From positions 62,001-126,000 of the forward strand of contig JANFNE010000029.1 in NCBI GenBank assembly GCA_024867545.1: 64,000 nt of DNA. The letters run 5' to 3'. Positions 21,568 through 30,794 of the stretch are shown piece after piece. Position numbers and translations under genes: made by a program. The notes under the pieces are model-generated. The model had not been told where the DNA came from. It did not search any database and saw nothing but the letters and a program-made list of their open reading frames with translations. Numbering within the stretch: the stretch's first letter is position 1; each line of letters starts with the position of its first letter. Origin of the DNA: Phytopythium helicoides (taxonomy: Eukaryota; Oomycota; Peronosporomycetes; Pythiales; Pythiaceae).

Positions 21568-23676
21568 TCACAATGCGGTTGCCTCGGCGCTGTCTTTAGA
21601 TTCGTCTGACACATCGTTAGTCTTGCCGTCAACTTGTTTGACTGCTCGGTCGTCTTGCACTTGCTCTCTACGCTCTTTTGGTCGCATTGCGAGTGCTCCG
21701 CGACCACTCCACCACTGCGCAAATGATACACGGTTCCAAGAGAACATGGACAAATCGTCGTCTCCTTCAACTGAACGCTGCCTCACGAGGTGTGGCTCCT
21801 CTTCATCCTCCTCGCTCAACAAACCATCGACGTCCGTGCCTTCCTCTTCTTCCTCTTCCTCCTCTTCACGCTCGTCTCTCGCTTTCTGTGCCATCTGCTG
21901 CTCTTCGATCATGAGTAGTGTTGAGTAAGCGGTAAACGCGTCGTCGTCCAAGTACTTGCGTGGGTTGCTCTCGATCAACTTTAGCAAACGCGTGAAATGT
22001 GGTTGGACCTCGTTAATGGGTACGTGCAGGTTGAAAGAAAGCTGGGCATACACCATGAACTCAGCCTGGAGCACCTCGCGCGCTGGGATTGAGTGTACTT
22101 GGTCAATGTCCGCAAGTACTTTGCGGATAACTGTCTTCATCGCCACCGCACCTTTCGGCTCGTTGAATTTGGCTGCCAGTAGTAGACATACTGCCATGTA
22201 CAGCTTGCGATTCGCCTTGGTCACGTATCGGTTCAGCACCAGTTTCTCGAAGAGAAGACAGGCAAGTCCGCCCGTCGCGACTTCAAGGTCGGCGCGCTGG
22301 CAAGAAGCCAATGCCTCGCGTTTCAAGTTGCGGATCTTGCTCAGCGACAGCCCAGTGTCAGCCAGCCAAGGGTGTTTCTCTTGGAACTTTTTGTTGAGCT
22401 CTTCCTTGAGTTCGTGTGGCTTTACAAACAACAAGATGCTACTCACCACCGGACCAATGTTCTTGTCTCCTCGAACAACATGGCGATGGCGACCTTGGCG
22501 AAACTCCGGGTCGTCGAGGTAGTTCGCGACGTAAGGTGGTGGGGGTTCTGGGTGAGCGTCCTCACTGTCGCGTTCGCGGCTGCAAGGGCACCACGTCGCA
22601 TGCAGCAGCCGGTAGTACGACTTTCCGCGCCAGTCATAGTAGCTCTGTGGAGTTTCAAGGTTGCCGACGGACGCAAACCTTCTGCGCATGGCCGTGGATG
22701 CCGTGGTCGCTGCTGCAGACGCGGTCGTGGCGTTGCCGTTGTACTGATACGACAACAGAAACGAGTAGTGAGTCGTTGCTATGAGCGTTGAGCGATCGAT
22801 AACAGCCACTCACATGAAGGATTGTGGAGGTCGCGATGGGGTATCCACATGCGCTTGAGAAGAAGAGCCGCGCGTCGGGTAGTCCCTGCTGCGCGGTGAC
22901 TCCTTCCCATCGCCTCACGACCGCCGAAGCCGCCGGGAACTTGGTAGTAAATCGGTAGCGGAAGAGCGCCGGGACGCGCACGATGGTCGCGTCCATTCCT
23001 GGCAGCCGTCGGCCCGCGAGCCCTTCGTTCCCGCTGGACGACGCCGCGGACTGCACGGACCGCTTGCGGTCGTTCGCGCCGTCCATGTGTGCCGAGGACG
23101 ATGAGGATGACGACGACGAGAGCGAGGACGACTCTGACCTCGCCAGGAGGTCTCCATTTGATCCTCTTCGCCTGTGGCGGCGGTGTCGGCGGTCGGTCGA
23201 CGCGTAGTCGTTGGCCTGCGCTGCCCTCGCGGCCTCTGCTCCCTCTACCGCCGCTCGTTCGGAGCGCATGGGGATGTTCTGCAGGAAGTCGAGCGCCGCG
23301 ATGTCGCGCGTGACCTTGCGCGCGTGCAGGTGCCTCGATCGCTCGCTCTGCACGCTCGGCGTCGCCTCGTTCTGCTGCTTTCACCGCCGAATCGTCAGCT
23401 CCTCCACCATCTACAGCCCTGAAGCCCTGGAGTCCAACGCAGCGCCCGCACCGTCTTGACGAGCAGCAGCGCGCGGCTCGGCGCCGACGGCGGAGACGCG
23501 AGCGGAGAGTCGACGTGGCGCACGATCGGCGGGCGCAGCAGCGGCACGCGCGGCTCTTGCGGCTCCTGAAGCTGCTCGGGCGTCGTCTGCGACTGCTGCG
23601 CGCCGTCTGCGGCGTCCATGGGCGTCGTAGCACGCGCCAGAGCGACGCCATCACCTAGCTCCATATTGGTCTCCAT
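21568..23676 (-). CDS. CABLES-like cyclin-fold protein
   Basis: Three exons, complement(join(21568..22743,22814..23374,23452..23676)), 653 residues; both introns (70 and 77 nt) are phase 0 with GTGAGT and GTGCGG donors. The N-terminus is Pro/Gln-rich. Exon 2 carries KVTRDIAALDFLQNIPM, recalling the short LAALSFLTNIS-type element of animal CABLES, then an acidic Ser run. The last exon carries a cyclin-type box (about residues 410-530) with LSKIRNLKREAL, ACLLFEKLVLNRYVTKANRK and LLLAAKFNE, an arrangement I know from CABLES1/2 (CDK5 and ABL1 substrate) proteins. The C-terminus has a poly-Glu tract. CABLES proteins link cyclin-dependent kinases to partners; a similar role here is inference. An in-frame ATG at 23769 is an alternative start. 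Confidence 0.82.
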
Positions 23677-24050
23677 GACGGATCGCAGCGTACCCCCTCG
23701 CGCGCTGGAAGCGTACCCCTGGTGACGCAGGCCACGTGGCGCAGGCAAAGCGCAGGTAAGGTTGCGCATCGGTTGCTGCCATTTAGTGGGTCAGCGTACC
23801 CTACGTTTTACACTCCCTCTGTCTACCCTTAACCTTTGTAATTATATATAGATATGGTAGAAGGAGTAGAAGCATCATGTCGCGTATATATAATACACCT
23901 CTCATACTCAATTCGTAATCGCTGCGCTTAAATCAGAGCGCGCACCGCCCGCTCCCCCCGTTTCCCCCACCGCTCGTTCACAACTCGGAACGCCCTGGAA
24001 GCCGCAGCTGCTTCCTCCGCCGCTCGCTCCGCCGCCCTCCGCCGCTCAAT

Positions 24051-24585
24051 ATGCTGATGCAGCGCGCGTTGCTTCGCTCGGGAGCGCTGGGCGCTCGCCA
24101 GGGCGCTCGCCAGTTGCGCACAAGTGCGTGGCGCGCCGATTTTCACTTGATTTCAGTATACTGACGCGCGTTCCGGTGGTCCTGCAGCTTCGCCCGCCAA
24201 GTGGACCGAGAACAAGCAGCTGAGCGGCCTCGCGGGGCTCATTGAGGCCGACAACGCCACCTTCACCACCAAGCTGTACCACCTCACGAGCGCGGGGCTC
24301 GCGGGTGCGGTGCCGCTCGCGTTCGTGCTCAGCCCCTCGCCGCTCAACCTGCCCGTCGACCTCGCGCTCGGCGTGCTCATTCCGCTGCACGTGCACATCG
24401 GCATGAACAACGTCATCTCGGACTACGTGCCCAAGAACAGCCGCCAGCTCGCGCGCGTCGGATGGCTCGGCGTCACGGCCGTCATGCTGCTCGGGTTCCT
24501 GCGCGTCAACCTTGAGGGCGCTGGCATCACCGAGACCGTCAAGTCGGTCTGGCGCGAGCCGCCCAGCAAGAAGGCCCAGGAGTAG
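24051..24585 (+). CDS. SDHD: Succinate dehydrogenase membrane anchor subunit D (CybS)
   Basis: Two exons, join(24051..24123,24188..24585), 156 residues; the 64-nt intron has GTGCGT and CTGCAG ends. Exon 1 encodes a typical mitochondrial presequence (Arg, Leu, Ala, Gln, no acidic residues). The mature part has three hydrophobic helices. The second carries LIPLHVHIGMNNVISDYV, containing the heme b axial His region and the Asp-Tyr pair that lines the ubiquinone site in complex II. It anchors the SDHA/SDHB catalytic dimer in the inner mitochondrial membrane and passes electrons to ubiquinone. Length fits CybS (150-190). Start: first ATG (ATGCTGATG) after an AAT context; the Met two codons later is equally possible. 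Confidence 0.88.
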
Positions 24586-25083
24586 GCGCCCCGCCATCTC
24601 TGGTTGTGGTGCTCGAGCGAGTCGCGGCGCCTTCACTAGCAACAACCCCTCGCGGCCCGAGAAGTGTAAAATGCTGCTCGGCAGCGAGGCAGGAACAAAA
24701 ATGAATATAACATGAAGCGCCGTTCTTGCAGACATCGGCTAGGAGCTTTTGGTTTCGCTGTTCGTTGTGAGAAGCTTGTGGTTGCTTGTTGCTCGATGAG
24801 GAAATCCGAAGTGGCATGCACCTCCTGCTAAAAACTCATTGAGAGTAGCATGATTGTGGTGCAGACAAAACTACTGTACCAGCATTGATTCCACAAAGCA
24901 TTTGGTATTACAACATCCACGGCGCAATGGAAAGGTCTAACAACGGGTATCGATAGTATGCGTCGCTTCCTTCCACCTGGAGTTTTGGAGTTTTGAAACT
25001 CAATCTAGGCAGCACCCGCTTGGTGTCTGAACGCAACCTAAGTAGACGAAGGCAACACAACTTGGTCACATCCTTCACTCCTT
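24586..25083. other. Intergenic region, no gene seen
   Basis: Holds the 3' flank of SDHD and about 400 nt of moderately AT-rich DNA. I see no domain, no coherent exon chain and no repeat. Confidence 0.5.
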
Positions 25084-25206
25084 TCAAAACAGACTATCGA
25101 GTTTGTGTTGGAACAGCTCCGCATCGTACTCGCGTGTGCTTAAGCAAGTAACCTGGGCGAATATGTACTTCAAGCGATACGAGTAGTCGCGATCGGCCTG
25201 TGCCAT
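25084..25206 (-). CDS. Possible 40-residue small protein or terminal exon
   Basis: ATG at 25206 to TGA at 25084, encoding a polar, aromatic-rich peptide (starts MAQADRDYSYRLKYIFAQ, ends ELFQHKLDSLF). The codon pattern resembles neighbouring genes more than the surrounding non-coding DNA. No family is recognised. It could be a small ORF, an exon of an unseen gene, or chance. It lies divergent to the large ankyrin gene, 273 nt from its start. Confidence 0.25.
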   Translation of the reverse strand: MAQADRDYSYRLKYIFAQVTCLSTREYDAELFQHKLDSLF

Positions 25207-25479
25207 AGTGAGCGAGGCCGGAACAGACATGACAACAAATGAAGTCAATCAGCGCTCCGCGACAAGTCTTTGGAACGCGACGGATCTATTGCATCACACT
25301 TCATATAAAAGTCTGGGAAGTGTTTGCAGTATTTGCAAATTGCAGATGTCGCCGAAAGTGGTTTCAATCGATCGTGTATAAAAAGCTGGCTTTGGAAAAT
25401 TGAAACTCCTGCGTCGACGAAATATTCAGCGTGTGGTCTCTCTGGAAACAGATTGAAATTGTCCAAGCCTCGACAACAT

Positions 25480-28400
25480 ATGAGCAGTGATTTGTTCAAT
25501 GCCGTGTCCAACAAGCATGCAGCGAAAGCGCGGCGGCTGATCCATGCTGGAGCCAGCGTGAACTGGACGACAAGCTCATGTTGGTCACTAATCTACATTG
25601 CTCTCAACAATCGAGACGAGCCAATGATGCAGCTTTTAGTTGACGCAAAAGCAAATGTCAACTTTGTCGACAACGATCACAAGACTGTGCTACATTTTGC
25701 GGCATCACGTGGATACGAGAAGGCCGTGCACATGCTAATTCAAGCAAACGCAAACGTTGACGCCACAGACAAACACGGCATGACTCCCTTGCACTATGCC
25801 GCTGATGAAGGTCATGGAAATGTGGTGAAGCTGTTGATTGAAGCAAATGCCAGCGTGAACGCCGCTGACATCGATGGCAAGATCGCCCTTCATTTTGCCG
25901 CTGCTGGTGGGCACCAGAATGCGGTGAAACTATTGATCGCAGCAAATGCTGACGTGGATGCCGTAGACAAAGACTGCATGGCATCGCTCCATTACGCCAC
26001 TGTGGGACGACACGAGAATGTAATGAAACTGTTGATTGATGCTAATGCCAACGTCGATGCTGTTGGAAAAGACGGCATGACTTCGCTGCATTTTGCAGCT
26101 GTCGGCGGACAGGAGAATTTGATGAAGCTATTGATTGCAGCAAACGCCAACGTGGATGCCGTTGGAAAAGATGGCATGAGTTTGCTGCATTTTGCCGCTA
26201 TCGGCGGGTACGAAAAATTCATGCAGCTTCTGATAGGCGCAAATGCAAACTTGAGCGCAAAAGACAAGAAAGGGGAGATTCCGTTAGATACCGCAGCGAA
26301 TGCTAACCAAGAGTCTTTGGTTCGTATTTTGGTTACAGCTAAAGCAAATGTGAACGCGCAAGTAATGAGAGAAGGCCACCTCAATGACCAGTCAGCTGCT
26401 TCGTCCAAACACAGCCGTGCTGTCCGTGCCAATGATCAGCTCGAACAAAAGGCTGCAGCTCAACCTCGAGCAAATATTCTAGTCACGAATGAGGCTAGTT
26501 CAGTGCCACTGTCAAATGAACCAGTAGACACGATTACCTCGGAGCAGCATTCTCCCCTTCATGTTGCTGTCTCGGGTGGACATATTGCTGAAGTGCGAGC
26601 TCTGATCGACTCAGGTGCTGATGTGAACGCATACGATGCTGACGGTTTAACGCCACTTCTTCTCGCCGCTCAAAATGGCCACGATGTCATTGTCAGTGAA
26701 CTGATTGAAGGTGGAGCGGACGTAGAGCTGGAGTCAGCATCATCATGTCACGACGAAAGTGCTACAGCGATGCATGTGCCCATGAATGCGCTACAGTATG
26801 CATGTGCTCATGGCCACACCATCGTGGTGCAAATGCTGCTTGACGCTGGAGCTGACATAGCACACAGCCTTCCACTTATTCTGGCCGCGCGAAAGGGTCA
26901 CTATACGATCGCCAAGATGCTCATAGTTCATGGTGCGGGCCTCCATGCTGTTGACAATGATCAGCGTTCGGCACTGCACTGGGCGAGTTTGGAAGGACAC
27001 ACGTCCGTAGTTCGTCTCCTCATCCAATCCAGAGCTGAAACAGAGGTGCCTGACGCAAGTGGAATGACTCCTTTGTTGCTTGCCTCCGCTAATGGGCATA
27101 TTGAAGTGGTGCGAATCCTACTCGGTGCTGGGGCCAATGTATTCGCCAATGGATTTGATGCCCAGAAAATTGCGACTTCAAACAAGCACGATGAAGTGGC
27201 GGTCGTTATCAGTCGGGCACTTGAGCCTCAGAAAACAAGACCCTCCACAGAGTCTCAAGCAGACAACGATGAGACCATGGTGAGGGCAAACAAGGTCAAT
27301 CTACTAGCAGCGGCGCAAATGGGTGACCTTGCAGTCACACAGATCCGTTTGCTTGCTGGTGCAAATGTGAATGCAGTCGATGGGCGTGGGTGGACGCCGC
27401 TTATGCACGCTGCATGCTTCGGTTATGATACGGTCGTTCATCTCCTCATTTCTAGTGGTGCAAACCTCGAGGCTGTGGAAACCGACGACAACAGAACAGC
27501 TTTGTATCTAGCTTGCTCATTCGGACATGAAGGTGTTGTTCGTGCTCTAATGAAGGCTGGGGCTAACATCAACACAAGCGACAAGGCAGGGCAAACACCA
27601 CTGATGCAAGCGATATGCAAGGGAAAGGATGCAATCGTCACAATGCTTATTGAGGGAGGAGCTAATGTCGAAGCCATGGATTTGAGCAGAAGAACCCCAC
27701 TTCTGTGGGCTAGCTTGAAGGGCAACGCTGCAGCGGTACAAATCTTGATCAGCGCCAAAGCAAACCTGGAAGCAGCGTACTCTGGTGGTCAAACCCCACT
27801 TCTTGTGGCATCGAGATGCGGCAATGAAAGAGTTGCGAGTTTGCTCATCGATGCTGGTGCAAACCTTGAAGCAACAGACAGCAAATGCAACACAGCGCTG
27901 ATTGTGGCATGCGATCAAGGCAACCTTGATGTCGCTCGGTTGCTGATCGATGCAAATGCCAATGCAGATGCGGTTAACAACCATGGATTGACTGCTCTGA
28001 AGGCAGCAGCTCTCAAGGATGACAGCGCATTGGTCCAGTTGCTCATCAATACTCGGAATGTTAAGGTTTCGAGCGCAGTTCAAGCTCGAATCCGAGAGCT
28101 ACGACAGTCGCTGCAAAGCGAGGAGCAGCTGGCTCTGCTAGGAGGTCTCGAGAAGATCTTCAACGAGATCCTCCAGTTTGTGCTTTCAGCATCTTCTCAG
28201 CCACAGGTTTCTCGACTTCGTGGCACGGAGGCAGAAAAAGATTGTGATAAAACCAGTGTCCATCCAACCTCCCCACGCTCGCCAACAAAATCCAGCAAAT
28301 CGACCGAAACCAGAGCCGGAAGTGGCATCAAGGTTCTGGACGACATTAGTCAGTTCCCCACGCACCTCGCTGTCCATCATTCCAAGGGCGATCTGAACAT

Positions 28401-28587
28401 CTTCAAGGCCTCCATGGCCGACCAGAACACAAAAGGTAGGGCGTCAAACCCAACGATGAGAGTCCAGCAAACGCAAGCAGACAGCTCCCCTACGTCCGTA
28501 GACGCCACCGCAGCCGAGTACGCGTTCCAGCTCGGGTACGCCGAAGTGGGCGACTTCCTGGCTCAAAGCATGCGCTTCGACATCTGA
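25480..28587 (+). CDS. Large ankyrin-repeat protein (about 24 repeats)
   Basis: Intronless, 1,035 residues. The first in-frame ATG is at 25480 (open frame upstream of it has no ATG). Ankyrin repeats of 33 residues run almost end to end in three blocks, about residues 5-300, 355-580 and 605-860. Each has TPLHxAAxxGHxxVVxLLIxAGANVxAxD signatures (MTPLHYAADEGHGNVVKLL, QTPLLVASRCGNERVASLL). The block borders are polar linkers. The last 170 residues are Ser/Pro/Lys-rich and end with a helical FQLGYAEVGDFLAQSM. Three adjacent units around 25978-26274 are nearly identical in DNA. Ankyrin arrays bind proteins; partner and compartment are unknown. There is no signal peptide or membrane segment. Confidence 0.87.
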   Translation: MSSDLFNAVSNKHAAKARRLIHAGASVNWTTSSCWSLIYIALNNRDEPMMQLLVDAKANVNFVDNDHKTVLHFAASRGYEKAVHMLIQANANVDATDKHGMTPLHYAADEGHGNVVKLLIEANASVNAADIDGKIALHFAAAGGHQNAVKLLIAANADVDAVDKDCMASLHYATVGRHENVMKLLIDANANVDAVGKDGMTSLHFAAVGGQENLMKLLIAANANVDAVGKDGMSLLHFAAIGGYEKFMQLLIGANANLSAKDKKGEIPLDTAANANQESLVRILVTAKANVNAQVMREGHLNDQSAASSKHSRAVRANDQLEQKAAAQPRANILVTNEASSVPLSNEPVDTITSEQHSPLHVAVSGGHIAEVRALIDSGADVNAYDADGLTPLLLAAQNGHDVIVSELIEGGADVELESASSCHDESATAMHVPMNALQYACAHGHTIVVQMLLDAGADIAHSLPLILAARKGHYTIAKMLIVHGAGLHAVDNDQRSALHWASLEGHTSVVRLLIQSRAETEVPDASGMTPLLLASANGHIEVVRILLGAGANVFANGFDAQKIATSNKHDEVAVVISRALEPQKTRPSTESQADNDETMVRANKVNLLAAAQMGDLAVTQIRLLAGANVNAVDGRGWTPLMHAACFGYDTVVHLLISSGANLEAVETDDNRTALYLACSFGHEGVVRALMKAGANINTSDKAGQTPLMQAICKGKDAIVTMLIEGGANVEAMDLSRRTPLLWASLKGNAAAVQILISAKANLEAAYSGGQTPLLVASRCGNERVASLLIDAGANLEATDSKCNTALIVACDQGNLDVARLLIDANANADAVNNHGLTALKAAALKDDSALVQLLINTRNVKVSSAVQARIRELRQSLQSEEQLALLGGLEKIFNEILQFVLSASSQPQVSRLRGTEAEKDCDKTSVHPTSPRSPTKSSKSTETRAGSGIKVLDDISQFPTHLAVHHSKGDLNIFKASMADQNTKGRASNPTMRVQQTQADSSPTSVDATAAEYAFQLGYAEVGDFLAQSMRFDI
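25978..26274 (+). repeat. Near-identical 99-bp ankyrin-coding tandem units
   Basis: Three 33-codon units beginning at 25978, 26077 and 26176 share long identical words (CTGCATTTTGC, GTTGGAAAAGA), and the encoded VDAVGKDGM junction repeats exactly. This suggests recent unequal exchange within the gene. Confidence 0.75.
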
Positions 28588-28800
28588 GCGTCAGGCTCTC
28601 GTAGAAAAAAAAAGTCTACTTCCCTTGCATTCGCACTTTGGAAATAAAGCTCTCCATGCTCAATCGCGCGTTCATCGATTTCTCATCTGCAGCAAAAGGC
28701 AGCATTCCGACCGAGTTGAAGTTGTCATCAACTATTCACCGGTGTCGTACCGGTAGCGCCGAGCTAACTGCTGCTCAGTAGTGGTCATTTGGAGACCGAC

Positions 28801-30514
28801 ATGGCGGTGGTGGAGGTGGACGAGGAGCCGCTGCCTGCGGGCTGGGAGGTGGCCATGTCTCGCTCCAAGGGCATGCCGTACTACTACAACGCGCGCAGCA
28901 AGAAGGTCTACTGGGTGGACTCGGCGCTGCCCACGGGCTGGGCGCACCAGTTCGACAGCAAGGGCGTCACCTTCTACTTCCACATCAAGGACAAGAACGC
29001 CACGCTCACGTACGACAAGCCCGTGCTGCGCGGAGTTCGCTCGGCTAGCGCGCCCGACTCGCCAGACCCGCTGCCAGTGCCCGCGCCGACGTACTCGGAG
29101 GACGGAGACAGCCCCGGGAGGGGCCGCAGCGACTCGGCGGCGTCCTCCACGGCGTCCTGGAGGGCTCAAGACGACGTCGGATCGCCCGCGGCGCCCGCGA
29201 GGAGGATGGAGAGGAAGAAGTCCAACTCGCTCATGGATCTGCTCTCTCCAGGCCCTCCGGCGCTCGCCAACGACCAGTCTCCAGGTTGGTTTGTCGAGGG
29301 TTTCGAGGCGGGTTTTGATCAAGTGCTGATGGAGTTTTGTTGACGATGAGGTAGAGGCGCCAAGGGTGACGTCGGCGCGGATGGACATTTCCAACTTGGT
29401 GACGCCGGCAGCAGCCTCCTCGTCGACGTTGTTCTCGGCGGCGACAACGGCGAGCGGGGCCAAGCGGTCCTACGAGGAGCTGAGCAAGGAGGAAGACCCC
29501 GACGCGGCTGCGCAGTTCTACAATAACCTTCAGCGCAATGCCATGAGCGATCGCGCGGACAGCCTGCTGTTCCACATGCGCGCGATGAACAATTGGGTCA
29601 AGTCGATCCTTATCAACGAGTTCGCCAAGCGCGAAGATCGCGTGCTAGACCTCGCGTGCGGCAAGGGTGGCGACCTGATGAAGTGGGCCAAGCGAGGCGT
29701 GTCCAAGTACGTCGGGGTCGACATTGCGCAAAAGTCGCTCGAGGACGCGGTCGATCGGTTCTCGTCCAACAACCACCACCGCGATCTGGACGTGGAGTTT
29801 ATCCAGGGCGACCTCGGCAAGGTATCGGTTTTGGAAGATGTGTTGCACTGCTGGACGAAAGATTCCGGCTGGCATGATGCCGTCCCGAACATCGACCGGT
29901 CGTTCTTCAACATCGTTTCTGTTCAGTTTTCATTCCATTACATGTTTGGCGAGGAGCAGCGAGCGAGCCGATTTTTCCGCACCGTGCACGACCTGCTGGT
30001 CGACGGTGGCGTGATTATCGTGACGACCGTCGACCCGAACAAGGTACTGATGAAGTATTTCCAGAATCTTGGCCCCGGGAATGACGACGAAGGAGAAAAG
30101 CGGGCAGACATCTCTATCCTCGACAACAAGCAACGCGAGGTGTGCGCGATTCGCTTCGATGATGAGACGCGCAATAAACTCAAGGGGTTTGAGGCGCCTT
30201 CGGAAGGCTCGTTTGGTCTCCGGTACAACTTCACCTTGCGAGATCAAATCGACACCGACAGTGCGGCTGAAGCTGTGGACTTACCCGAGTATCTCGTTCC
30301 GGATGATTTGCTGAAGCGAATGCTCAAGGAGCACGGTTTTGAGCTTCTTTTGAAGCAGAATTTCCATCACTTTATCACCAAGAACAAGGACAAGCGCGAG
30401 AATCGCTTACTCCTCGAAAAGATGCACGTCATGAACGTTGATGGAACGCTGTCAGACGCTGAGTGGGAGATTGCTGGGCTGTACCAGGTGCTAGCATTCA
30501 AGAAAGCGTACTAG
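28801..30514 (+). CDS. mRNA cap guanine-N7 methyltransferase with N-terminal WW-like modules
   Basis: Two exons, join(28801..29284,29355..30514), 547 residues; the 70-nt intron has GTTGGT and GAGGTAG ends and keeps phase. Residues 8-80 hold a WW domain (LPAGWEVAMSRSKGMPYYYN ... VYW) and a second WW-like module (LPTGWAHQFDSKG ... FYFH), then a Ser/Pro-rich linker. The methyltransferase follows with a SAM motif DLACGKGGDLMKWAKRG, acidic VGVDIA, FNIVSVQFSFHYMFG and late VLAFKKAY, all diagnostic of cap (guanine-N7) methyltransferases (Abd1/RNMT). The enzyme methylates the G of the 5' cap in the nucleus. WW domains bind Pro-rich peptides such as the RNA polymerase II CTD, so recruitment to transcribing polymerase is a reasonable inference. 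A TTG codon 12 nt upstream is not used as start. Confidence 0.9.
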
Positions 30515-30794
30515 CTTTTGGTTGCACATTTTTCTCGTTGTGCATTTCACAGCGGAATCGAAACGGCCTGAAAACACTGTTCACTACTTAGTATTCCTTA
30601 TAACGTTATGTTCGAGATCATGAGTCCCTGAAGGTTGATCAGAGTGATTTTAGAACAGACTGAATGTATGCATCAGATTTGCTACATGTAATCACTTGCA
30701 GATTGGTCGAGAGGTGAACTGATACAATCTGACGCAAGCAGATGCGATGTATCTCGACTTCATTTCAAATTGAATGCGCTCCTATATTAGTTGT

